Position numbers and translations under genes: made by a program. A DNA stretch of 64,000 bases from NCBI RefSeq assembly GCF_014892575.1, contig NZ_JADBGI010000001.1:368353-432352 (forward strand). The letters are read 5' to 3'. The notes beneath the pieces are model-generated. The model saw only the letters and a program-made list of their open reading frames with translations, was not told the DNA's origin and ran no database searches. Source of the stretch: Nocardiopsis coralli (GTDB taxonomy: Bacteria; Actinomycetota; Actinomycetes; Streptosporangiales; Streptosporangiaceae). Positions 26,598-34,699 of the stretch are shown in pieces (position 1 is the stretch's first letter; each line of letters begins with the position of its first letter).

Positions 26598-27266
26598 GGA
26601 TTTCCCATCGACGTCTCAGCGGTGGTGTCTCGGCCCCGGTCCAGGGGGTCGCGGGGACGGGACTCACAGCGTGGGGATGACGCCCACCCCCGAGCGTACG
26701 GAGCGGCCAGGAGGCGGCGTCGGCGGCGCGCCGGGCACACGGCCGCGGTGGGCGCGTGGCGGCGCGGATGGCTGTGGAGCCGGAGAACGAGTCCCTGCCC
26801 GTGTGCGGGCGGACTCGGGTACACCCGGGCCGGGAGGCCCGGGGCTCGTCAGGACGGGACGCGACAACAGCCGCCGGAGCGCACGGGGTGCGCCTGGGCG
26901 GCATGGGATGCGGTGGTGACGTACCTGAGAGCCTTCACGGTTCCAGACAACCACGAACACACTGGTCGCTTCACCAGATTCGGTACGAGCTCACGCGTTA
27001 TTTGGGACACATTGCGCACATATGTCTCCCACGGGTTAGGGTGCTTTCTCCCGCGCGGTCCGGCCGATTGCCTACACTCGGGTGCATCCCGCGCCCCTCG
27101 CCCCGTGCGCGACACGGGGCGAGCAGACGACCCGCCCGGCGAGGCCCGTACGGATCCCCCCGGTGACGACACGGCCCGCCCAGCGGGGCGCGGGGACGAC
27201 CCGACGCCGCACCCGCACCACCCCTGCCCGCCGGGGGTCCGGTCGGGCACAAGGAGCGACCACACC
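26598..27266. other. Long divergent leader between metN and an exported coiled-coil protein gene
   Basis: 669 bp without a supported gene. Visible structure includes an 8-bp stem with a GGGA loop at 26824-26843, a dyad GGGACACA...TGTCTCCC at 27004-27030 in a locally AT-richer stretch, and an 11-bp stem CTCGCCCCGTG / CACGGGGCGAG at 27097-27123. I looked on the minus strand for an S-box (SAM-I) riboswitch in front of metN and did not recognise one. The dyad and stem fit a regulated leader for the rightward gene. Confidence 0.45.
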
Positions 27267-28331
27267 GTGCAGTCCGACGACCTCGACCGAGCGTTCGGTT
27301 CCCGGGCCGCCCACCCGGACGGGGACCCCTACGCCGATTTCTGGGCGCCCGATCCTCCCACCTGGTCCTGGGGTGAACTGGCCTCGGCCCTGCGCGGGCC
27401 GCGGCGCCCCGGGCGTGTGCGAGCAGGGGCGCTCGGCGTGGTGATGGGCACGGTCCTGGTCACCGCCCCGCAGACCCCGGCCTCGGCCGCGCTGCCCATG
27501 GACACCGAGGACATGGACTCGCTGCGGGACCGTTCCGACTCGCTGGCGGAGGAGTACGACGGCGAGCTCCGTGACATGGAAGGCGTCATGGACGAGGCCG
27601 AGCGCGCCGAGGAGCGTTCCGAGGGCACCCGCGAGGAGGTCGCGGAGGCCGAGGAGCAGGTGCGCTCGCTGGCCGTGGCGACCTACACCGCGGGCGGCAT
27701 CGATCCGGCGCTGTCGCTGTTCGTGGAGGCCGACCCGGACGTGATCATGGACCGCGCAGTGGTGATCGACTACCTGTCCGGCTCCAACCAGGACAAGATC
27801 GACGAGCTCGAGCAGGCGCTGGGCCGGGACCGGGTCGCGCAGGAGAACGCCGAGGAGCGCCTGGCCGAGGCCGAGGAGGACCTCGAGGAGCTGGAGGAAC
27901 AGCGCGACGAGGTCCACCGGCTCATCGCCGACCACCCGAACCAGCCCATGGAGCCGCCGGACAACATCACCCCGCGCACGGAGCAGATGCGCGACCTCGG
28001 CATCGAGGAGTTCGGCCGCGGCAACGACGTGGGCGGTGTGGGCTGCTTCCGCGAGGAGGGCGGCTGGGTCGTCGGCGAGCACCCCAAGGGGCGTGCCTGC
28101 GACTTCATGCTCAGCAACGACGGCCAGATGCCCAGCCAGGAGCAGATCGACCGCGGCTGGGAGATCGCCGAGTGGGCGCGGGACAACGCCGACGACCTCG
28201 GTGTCATGTACGTGATCTACCGGCAGCAGATCTGGGACGTGCGGCGCGGCGACACCGGCTGGCGCGACATGGCCGACCGGGGCAGCATCACCGAGAACCA
28301 CTTCGACCACGTGCACATCTCGATGTTCTGA
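27267..28331 (+). CDS. Exported coiled-coil protein with ARB_07466-like C-terminal domain
   Basis: A 354-residue protein. About 50 polar residues precede a hydrophobic export segment near 52-75 (VRAGALGVVMGTVLVTAP) ending in PASAA. A Glu-rich coiled coil spans roughly 85-215. The C-terminal domain (TPRTEQMRDLGIEEF ... GRACDFML ... HFDHVHISMF) is the one found at the end of many actinobacterial coiled-coil envelope proteins. Its His/Asp pattern resembles wall peptidases, but activity is unproven. GTG start with AAGGAG 8 nt upstream. Not linked to an ftsEX pair here. Confidence 0.78.
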   Translation: MQSDDLDRAFGSRAAHPDGDPYADFWAPDPPTWSWGELASALRGPRRPGRVRAGALGVVMGTVLVTAPQTPASAALPMDTEDMDSLRDRSDSLAEEYDGELRDMEGVMDEAERAEERSEGTREEVAEAEEQVRSLAVATYTAGGIDPALSLFVEADPDVIMDRAVVIDYLSGSNQDKIDELEQALGRDRVAQENAEERLAEAEEDLEELEEQRDEVHRLIADHPNQPMEPPDNITPRTEQMRDLGIEEFGRGNDVGGVGCFREEGGWVVGEHPKGRACDFMLSNDGQMPSQEQIDRGWEIAEWARDNADDLGVMYVIYRQQIWDVRRGDTGWRDMADRGSITENHFDHVHISMF

Positions 28332-28347
28332 CCCTGGCGGCGGGCTC

Positions 28348-28369
28348 CCGTGGCCGCATCCGGCCACGG
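28348..28369 (+). terminator. Terminator hairpin
   Basis: A 9-bp stem (CCGTGGCCG, loop CATC, CGGCCACGG) lies 17 nt after the stop of the coiled-coil protein gene. Confidence 0.65.
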
Positions 28370-28897
28370 ACCCGGGAACCGATGACGCTACCCGCGTGTA
28401 GTGCGACCGACGGTGAGGACCGCGCCGTCCGCCGTCTCGCCGGTCGAGATCCGGCCTCCGGGCAGGCCCTGGCGCATTACCGCACCTCCGGAACGCGTGC
28501 AGCCGAATCGCCGTCACGATCACGTCACGCGGCCTCTGCCATTCAGGACCAACGGCACAAACGGGCCACGAATACCCCATTCGACCTGCCCCGGCGCCCC
28601 GCCGCCCGTCCCGCGGCGTTAGGATGCTGTGCGTCCCGAGCCACCCTCCCCCGATCCCGATCCGCGGTGGATCCGCCGGTCAGCGGGGTGCTCTCGGGGA
28701 CCGGGCCCCGCCCCCGTGCCACCGCCGGCCCACACACGCCCCGCGGTGCACTCCCCCGGCCCGCTTCCCCCACACCGGTCTCTCGCCCGCGGCGGTGGAG
28801 GGCGCGGAAACCCGTGGAACCAACGGGCGGACCCATACATCCCACACAAGACGGCGAGACAGTCATCACCGGTCAGCGATACCGGGCGAGGGGAGCC
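28370..28897 (+). other. Gene-free leader before the Gly/Pro-rich membrane protein
   Basis: About 530 bp with no supported gene. All frames here read as high-GC noise with no ribosome binding site. A possible -10-like TAGGAT stands near 28620, about 280 bp upstream of the next start. Nothing else stands out. Confidence 0.35.
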
Positions 28898-30037
28898 ATG
28901 AGCGATAACGGACCTCACAACCAGCCACCGCAGAACCCCTACGGCGGTGGTGAGTACGGTGAGGGGCAGCCGCCCTACGGCCCGCCCCCGGGTGGTGACC
29001 CCAGCGGTGGGCAGCCCCCCGTCCAGGGCCAGCCCGGCGGTATGCCCGGACAGCCCGGGTACGGAACCGGTGGCCAGCCCGGATACGGCACGGGCGGACA
29101 GCCCGGGTACGGTCCCGGCGGGCAGCCCGGCTACGGACCCCAGCAGGGCCAGCCGATGTACGGCGGCGGACAGCCCCCTTACCCCGGCGGTCCTGGAGGC
29201 CCTGGAGGCCCTGGAGGTCCCGGTGCTCCGATGGGCCCCGGCGGCCCCGGACAGCCCCCGCAGCAGCCCCAGGGCGGTGGCGGCGGCAGCAAGGCCAGCC
29301 TCTGGGTCGTGCTCGGCGGCGGCGCGGTCATCATCGTGCTCGTGGTCGCGGTGATCGTCACCCTCATCAACAACAACTCCGGCGGCGACCTGGGCCCCGA
29401 GGACCCGGAGCCGACCACCGAGGCGACGGACGAGACCACCGACGAGCCCACGACGGACGACGAGCCGGGCGGCGGCGATACCGCGGCCGGCGAACCGCCC
29501 TACAGCGTGCCCTCCGAGCCCTGCGAGGCCATCACCGCTGACGTGGAGACCAACTTCCTCCTCACCGAGGAGGGCTACAAGTCGGTCCAGGACAACACCT
29601 CGCGGTGCGTCAGCAGCATGGCCGACGCCCCCGAGGGCAACGACTCCGAGGGGTACGGCAGCTTCTCGGTCGCCTACTCGCTGCCCTTCAGCAACGAGGA
29701 GTCCGACGCCGAGGCCGCCGTCGAGTACGAGCGTGCGATCGAGGACGCCACCGGCGCGGCCGAGCACACGCTCTTCCTGGACGAGGTCATGGAGGAGGGC
29801 GAGGTCGACCTGGGCGACGAGGCCTACTTCGTCGTCAACGGCTACGACTTCGCCGACAAGGACATCCCCGTGGCCACGCTCGTGGTGCGTTCGGCCAACC
29901 TCAACATCCGCATCGAGTACCAGATCCACGGCTCCTACGACGACGAGCCGGAGCTGGAGGACTTCACGGTGCCGGACGACATCGAGGACATCATGGTCGC
30001 CGCCGGCGAGGACGCCCTCGCCCAGGTCGGCAACTGA
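28898..30037 (+). CDS. Single-pass membrane protein with Gly/Pro/Gln repeat region
   Basis: A 379-residue protein. Residues 1-140 are a low-complexity cytoplasmic-like tail with the hexa- to octapeptide GQPGYGTG/GQPGYGPG repeated at least four times. A transmembrane segment follows at about 148-168 (LWVVLGGGAVIIVLVVAVIVTLI), then an acidic Thr/Glu/Asp linker and an extracellular domain of ~180 residues containing two Cys (EPCEAITADV, NTSRCVSSM) that may pair. ATG with GAGGGGAG upstream. The repeat is also visible as imperfect DNA repeats at 29050-29145. Function unknown. Confidence 0.75.
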   Translation: MSDNGPHNQPPQNPYGGGEYGEGQPPYGPPPGGDPSGGQPPVQGQPGGMPGQPGYGTGGQPGYGTGGQPGYGPGGQPGYGPQQGQPMYGGGQPPYPGGPGGPGGPGGPGAPMGPGGPGQPPQQPQGGGGGSKASLWVVLGGGAVIIVLVVAVIVTLINNNSGGDLGPEDPEPTTEATDETTDEPTTDDEPGGGDTAAGEPPYSVPSEPCEAITADVETNFLLTEEGYKSVQDNTSRCVSSMADAPEGNDSEGYGSFSVAYSLPFSNEESDAEAAVEYERAIEDATGAAEHTLFLDEVMEEGEVDLGDEAYFVVNGYDFADKDIPVATLVVRSANLNIRIEYQIHGSYDDEPELEDFTVPDDIEDIMVAAGEDALAQVGN

Positions 30038-30060
30038 CCCGGGACACCACCGGTGACGGA

Positions 30061-30089
30061 AGGGGGCCGCGGCACCGCCGCGGCCCCCT
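30061..30089. terminator. Bidirectional terminator
   Basis: A 13-bp perfect stem with a 3-nt loop (AGGGGGCCGCGGC-ACC-complement) between the convergent membrane protein gene and metE. Confidence 0.85.
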
Positions 30090-30138
30090 CGTGTCGTTCA
30101 GGTCCCCGCACCCCGGACGCGGGGCCCGGTGAACCCGA

Positions 30139-32421
30139 TCAGCTCAGGTCGGCCCGCACGCGGCGCGCGGCCTCGACCATGTTGCGCAGGGACTCCTCGA
30201 CCTCGGCGTAACCGCGGGTCTTGAGGCCGCAGTCGGGGTTGACCCACAGGTGGCCGGCGTCGATGTGCTCGACGGCCAGGCGCAGCGACGCCTCGACCTC
30301 GTCGGCGGAGGGCACCCGCGGGGAGTGGATGTCGTACACACCCGGGCCGATGGAACGGCGGTAGCCGCGCTCGCCCAGGTCCTGCACGAGCTCCATGCGG
30401 GAGCGGGCCGCCTCGACGCTGGTGACGTCCGCGTCGAGGGCCTCGATGCCGCCCACGACCGTGCCGAACTCCGAGTAGCACATGTGCGTGTGGATCGTCG
30501 TGCTCGGCGCGACCCCGGACGTGGCCAGGCGGAAGGACTCCACCGCCCAGTCCAGGTAGGCCTGGCGCTGCTCCTCGCGCAGCGGCAGGAGCTCGCGCAG
30601 CGCCGCCTCGTCCACCTGGATGTGGCGGATCCCGGCGCGCTCCAGGTCGGCGACCTCGTCGCGCAGGGCCAGCCCCACCTGACGGGCGGTCTCACCCAGC
30701 GGCTGGTCGGTGCGCACGAAGGACCAGGCCAGCATCGTCACCGGGCCGGTGAGCATGCCCTTGACCGGCTTGTCGGTGCGCGACTGCGCGTAGGTGATCC
30801 AGTCCACCGTCATGGGCTCGGGGCGGGAGACGTCCCCGAAGAGGATGGGCGGACGCACGCAGCGCGACCCGTAGGACTGCACCCACCCGTGCTGGGTGGT
30901 CGCGTAGCCCTCGAGCTGCTCGGCGAAGTACTGGACCATGTCGTTGCGCTCGGGCTCGCCGTGCACGAGCACGTCCAGGCCGATGTCCTCCTGCAGCGCG
31001 ATGACCCGGTCGATCTCCTTGCGCAGGAGGGCGTTGTACTCGTCGGTGGGCAGCTCACTGCGGCGGTGCGCGGCACGGGCCTTGCGCAGCTCGGGCGTCT
31101 GGGGGAACGAACCGATGGTCGTCGTGGTGAGCGTGTTCGGCGACGAGGCGTCCCGGTCCTCGGGGCGCCGGGTGGCGTCCGGGCCCAGGGCCTCCAGGCG
31201 CGCACGCACGCGGGTGTCGGTGAAGGAGGGGATCTCCGCCCCACTGCCCGCCTGCTCGGCGTCGCCGCCCTGCGACAGCGCACGGCCCAGCAGCGCGGTC
31301 TCGCCCGCCTTCTGCTTGGCGAAGGCCAGCGCACCGCGCAGCTTCGGGTCTATCTCGGTCTCGGCGTCCAGGTCGACGGGGACGTGCAGCAGCGAGCAGG
31401 ACGTACTGACCGTGAGCTCGTCGGTCAGGCCGAGCAGCGTGCCCAGGGTGGCCAGGGTGGCCGGCACGTCGGTGCGCCAGATGTTGCGGCCGTCGACCAC
31501 GCCGGCGACCAGGCGGGTGGAGCCCAGTCCGGAGACCTTCACGAGGTCGTCCACGCCCTCGTCGTCGGTGACCAGGTCCAGGCCGACCGCCTCGACCGGG
31601 GAGGCCTTCAGCACGCGCAGCGCGTCCGCGCCGACGGAACCGAAGTAGGACGAGACCAGCAGCGACGGGCGCTCCTTGAGCCCGCCGAGACGGGCGTAGG
31701 CGCGCTCGAGCTCGGACAGGCGGGCGCGGCCCTCGTCCGTGGCCAGGATCGGCTCGTCGAGCTGGACCTCGGTCGCACCCGCGGCGGCCAGGTCACCCAG
31801 CAGCTGGGCGTAGGCGTCCACGAGCTGGTCGAGCAGCTCGAGCGGCTGCCATCCCTCGGGGGCCTCCTCGGCCGTCTTGGCCAGGAGCAGGAACGTGAGG
31901 GGGCCGACGAGCACCGGACGGGTCCGGTGTCCGGCCTCGAGCGCCTCGCGGAACTCGGCGACGGGCTTGTCGCCGACCAGGCGCGGGCGCACCTTGGGGG
32001 ACAGTTCCGGCACGAGGTAGTGGTAGTTCGTGTCGAACCACTTGGTCATCTCCAGCGGCGGGGTGCCCTGCTCGCCGCGGGCCAGAGCGAAGTAGCGGCG
32101 CAGGAACTCCTCCCGGTCCCCCGCGGCGGCGGGCGACTCGAACCGCGACGGCACCAGGTCGAACAGGACCGCGGTGTCCAGAACGCCGTCGTACAGGGAG
32201 AAGGAGTTGGAGGGCAGGTCGTCCACCCCGGCGTCCCGGAGCTGGGTGAGCACGGCGGCGCGCAGGTCGGCCGAAACGGTGTCCAGTTCCTGGGCGCTCA
32301 CCTTGCCGGCCCAGTAGCCCTCGGTGGCGCGCTTGAGTTCACGGTCGGGCCCGATCCTCGGGTAGCCGTGCACGGTCGAGCGGACCGAAGCTCCGGAGGA
32401 GGAGGTGGTATCGGTGGTCAT
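30139..32421 (-). CDS. metE: Cobalamin-independent methionine synthase MetE
   Basis: A 760-residue zinc enzyme that methylates homocysteine with 5-methyltetrahydrofolate. It starts STVHGYPRIGPDRELKRATEGYW and carries the zinc ligands His646 and Cys648 (IHTHMCYSEFG), Glu671 and Cys731 (NPDCGLKTRG), which correspond to H641, C643, E665 and C726 in E. coli. Full length, intact. ATG at 32421 with a GAGGGAGAGAAG leader. A cobalamin riboswitch lies in its 5' leader, so synthesis should fall when B12 is plentiful, implying a B12-dependent MetH elsewhere in the genome. Confidence 0.97.
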   Translation of the reverse strand: MTTDTTSSSGASVRSTVHGYPRIGPDRELKRATEGYWAGKVSAQELDTVSADLRAAVLTQLRDAGVDDLPSNSFSLYDGVLDTAVLFDLVPSRFESPAAAGDREEFLRRYFALARGEQGTPPLEMTKWFDTNYHYLVPELSPKVRPRLVGDKPVAEFREALEAGHRTRPVLVGPLTFLLLAKTAEEAPEGWQPLELLDQLVDAYAQLLGDLAAAGATEVQLDEPILATDEGRARLSELERAYARLGGLKERPSLLVSSYFGSVGADALRVLKASPVEAVGLDLVTDDEGVDDLVKVSGLGSTRLVAGVVDGRNIWRTDVPATLATLGTLLGLTDELTVSTSCSLLHVPVDLDAETEIDPKLRGALAFAKQKAGETALLGRALSQGGDAEQAGSGAEIPSFTDTRVRARLEALGPDATRRPEDRDASSPNTLTTTTIGSFPQTPELRKARAAHRRSELPTDEYNALLRKEIDRVIALQEDIGLDVLVHGEPERNDMVQYFAEQLEGYATTQHGWVQSYGSRCVRPPILFGDVSRPEPMTVDWITYAQSRTDKPVKGMLTGPVTMLAWSFVRTDQPLGETARQVGLALRDEVADLERAGIRHIQVDEAALRELLPLREEQRQAYLDWAVESFRLATSGVAPSTTIHTHMCYSEFGTVVGGIEALDADVTSVEAARSRMELVQDLGERGYRRSIGPGVYDIHSPRVPSADEVEASLRLAVEHIDAGHLWVNPDCGLKTRGYAEVEESLRNMVEAARRVRADLS

Positions 32422-32494
32422 GGAAGCTTCTCTCCCTCGTCGAAAGCCGGGTACCAGCCTCGAGGAAGCAACAGCGGACCTGCGGGTACGCCGA

Positions 32495-32516
32495 ATGCCC
32501 CCCGTCAAGGGGGCAT
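32495..32516 (-). promoter_or_regulatory. Expression-platform hairpin of the metE riboswitch
   Basis: An 8-bp stem (ATGCCCCC at 32495-32502, complement at 32509-32516, 6-nt loop) stands between the B12 aptamer and the metE start. It is a candidate terminator or anti-terminator partner. How it switches is inference. Confidence 0.45.
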
Positions 32517-32580
32517 GTACCCACCGTCCGTCGGCCCTCCCTCGGGGCACGGGACCACCGGCGGCGCGTCTGCACCGCCG

Positions 32581-32817
32581 GGTGGAGGCAGGTCTTCGGA
32601 CTCGTGGGCGTCTCCGGTGCTGTGCACCGGCCGGCCTAATGGCCGCCGCTTCCCGGTTCGCGCCCTGTCGGGCGTTTCCCCAGTGCTGATGGCGACTGTC
32701 GTTCCCACTCACCGCTGCGGGGCAGTCCCGGATTCTCACCGGGTTCCCTCTTGCGACACACGCCTTTCCCGAAATATCGGCTCTGCCGACGTGGGAGCAG
32801 CGTGTGTACCATCCACA
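32581..32817 (-). promoter_or_regulatory. Cobalamin riboswitch upstream of metE
   Basis: On the minus strand the conserved cobalamin-riboswitch blocks appear in order. First comes GGGAACCCGGTGAGAATCC near 32740, then GACTGCCCCGCAGC (the B12 box core), GGTGAGTGGGAACGAC and CAGCACTGGGGAAACG. The closing GAGTCCGAAGACCTGCC follows near 32586-32602. The flanks GGTG.GG and CC.CCACC can pair as P1. The element ends about 160 nt upstream of the metE ATG. This is a textbook placement for repression of the B12-independent synthase by adenosyl- or methylcobalamin. Confidence 0.95.
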
Positions 32818-32823
32818 CCTGCG

Positions 32824-32829
32824 AGTATA
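32824..32829 (-). promoter_or_regulatory. -10 element of the metE promoter
   Basis: TATACT on the minus strand lies about 7 nt before the 5' edge of the riboswitch P1 stem, which fits transcription starting at about 32817. No good -35 is visible at 16-18 bp. Confidence 0.5.
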
Positions 32830-32999
32830 GGGAAGGCCCTGACAACCCCTGAACCCCGGTGTGTGCAAGGACTTTCGAAAGGGCCCTGACCACCCTTTTC
32901 AGGTCCGACCCCGCACACCCCGGTCATTGAGCGTGGCGCACGGGAGGCGTGTCCCCCTCGACCTGGCGCACGCAGGACGTAGAACGTGGAGTTTGACTG

Positions 33000-34571
33000 G
33001 TGAACAAGCGGTCCCTTCCGACCATGGCCCCCGACCGCCCTCTCGTCACCGTCGCGCTGGCCCTCGCGCTCCTGCTGGGACTCATCCTCATGGCGACCCG
33101 GCCCCCCGGCCTGCTCACCGCGGACACCGCCCAGAGCGCACACGAGCTCCCCGGCGAGGAGGAGGACCTTCCACCGGCCGACGGCGAACCGGACGGGCAG
33201 ACGGTCGTCGACCCCGGTGCGGTCGAGGGGCTCCAGGAGCAGGAGCTGTCCTACGACGGTCCGGTGAGCACCTCGGTGACCTACCCGGCGCTGGACGGCG
33301 CGGAGCCGCTGGCCGAGTACCTGGAGGAGGAGCTGTCCACGGAGGTCGCCGCGTTCGACGACGCCAACCCCGGCGCCGATTCCTACGAGGCCGAGTGGAA
33401 CCTGACCGCGGCCCGGGAGGGCCTGGTCGGGGTGCGGGTCACCGCCACCGAGAGCGACTCCGAGGGCGAGCGCGAGTCCTACGCCACCTACTGGTACGAC
33501 GCCGAGCAGGGGCAGGTGCACGAGTCCGCGCACCTGTTCGACGACCAGGAGGCCCTGTCGGCGCTGAACACGCTCGTTCACGACGAGGTGGGCTCCGACG
33601 AGGTCTCGGGCCTGTACCCGCTCTCGGCCCTGTACGACTCGGTCGGGTTCAACCCCGACGGTGACCTGGTCGTGGAGTTCGACGCCGGCCAGGTGGCGCC
33701 CGCCGGGCAGGGCCGGGTGCACGCGGTCCTGGACCACTCCGAGGTCGAGCCGCTGCTGTCGGACCTGGGCACGCGCGTGCACGGGGCCGCGACGGTGGGT
33801 GTGGACACCTTCGAGGTCGCCGACGCCCCCGAGGGTGGAGACGACCCCTCCCCCGGCGCCGCGCCCGGCACCGTCGACCCGGTGGACGAGAGCGTGGACT
33901 GCACCGATTCCGAGACCACGTGCGTGGCGCTGACCTACGACGACGGTCCCGGCGGCGGCACACCGGACCTGCTGGACACGCTCGACGAGTACGACGCGCG
34001 CGCGACCTTCTTCGTGACCGGGCACCCGGTGCAGGAGCACCCCGAGACCCTGCGCCGCACCTACGCCGAGGGGCACGAGCTCGCCAACCACACGCTCACG
34101 CACCCGGACCTGACCGGGGCCGGAGCGGACGAGGCCCGGCGCGACCTCGGCGCCACGCAGGCCCTGGTGCTGCGCGAGACCGGGTACGAGATGGACCTCA
34201 TGCGTCCGCCCTACGGAGCGACCGACGGCGGTGTGGCGTCGGTGACCGAGGAGATGGGGCTGGCCCAGATCCTGTGGAGCGTGGACACCAACGACTGGCG
34301 CGACCGCGACGCCGACAAGGTGGCCGACGCGGCGTTGGACGGGGCCGAGGACGGCGCGATCATCCTCATGCACGACATCCACGCCACGACGATCACGGCC
34401 TCGGCGGAGATCGTGCGCGAGCTGGACTCGCGCGGGGTCGAGATGGTCACCGTGACCCAGCTCCTCGGGGAGACGGAGCCCGGCGAGGAGTACGTCGACG
34501 GCCTCCCCGAGGAGGAGGACGAGGACTCCGGTGAGGACTCCGATGACGGTGCCGACAGCGGGGACGCCTGA
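33000..34571 (+). CDS. Polysaccharide deacetylase (CE4/NodB) with N-terminal DUF3298-like domain, copy 1
   Basis: A 523-residue membrane-anchored or secreted protein. A signal anchor spans about 14-32. A domain at ~85-265 (VSTSVTYPALDGAEPLAEYL ... LYDSVGFNPDGDLVVEF) resembles the RsiV-like DUF3298 domain. The NodB deacetylase domain follows with all five motifs: TYDDGP (Asp314/315), HTLTH (His364, His368), RPPYG (402-406), DTNDW and ILMHDIH. It would deacetylate peptidoglycan or another wall polymer. The acidic tail EEEDEDSGEDSDDG is disordered. GTG start. A close paralog follows directly. Confidence 0.9.
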   Translation: MNKRSLPTMAPDRPLVTVALALALLLGLILMATRPPGLLTADTAQSAHELPGEEEDLPPADGEPDGQTVVDPGAVEGLQEQELSYDGPVSTSVTYPALDGAEPLAEYLEEELSTEVAAFDDANPGADSYEAEWNLTAAREGLVGVRVTATESDSEGERESYATYWYDAEQGQVHESAHLFDDQEALSALNTLVHDEVGSDEVSGLYPLSALYDSVGFNPDGDLVVEFDAGQVAPAGQGRVHAVLDHSEVEPLLSDLGTRVHGAATVGVDTFEVADAPEGGDDPSPGAAPGTVDPVDESVDCTDSETTCVALTYDDGPGGGTPDLLDTLDEYDARATFFVTGHPVQEHPETLRRTYAEGHELANHTLTHPDLTGAGADEARRDLGATQALVLRETGYEMDLMRPPYGATDGGVASVTEEMGLAQILWSVDTNDWRDRDADKVADAALDGAEDGAIILMHDIHATTITASAEIVRELDSRGVEMVTVTQLLGETEPGEEYVDGLPEEEDEDSGEDSDDGADSGDA

Positions 34572-34699
34572 GGCGCGCGTGCGGGCCGCCCGGGTGAGCT
34601 GACCACATGTGGACAGCGCCCGGGGCGGCCGGGGCCGGTCCACTATGTTGCTCGCAGCAGCCGCGCGAGCGCCCGCTCCGAGGGATGAGGAGTCCGGTT

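Noticed and set aside
26598..27000. SAM-I (S-box) riboswitch in front of metN
   Set aside because: The conserved S-box segments could not be found on the minus strand by eye.
32736..34643. A 635-codon minus-strand frame opposite deacetylase copy 1
   Set aside because: Composition is shadow-like, it crosses the metE riboswitch, and the plus-strand gene has all catalytic motifs.
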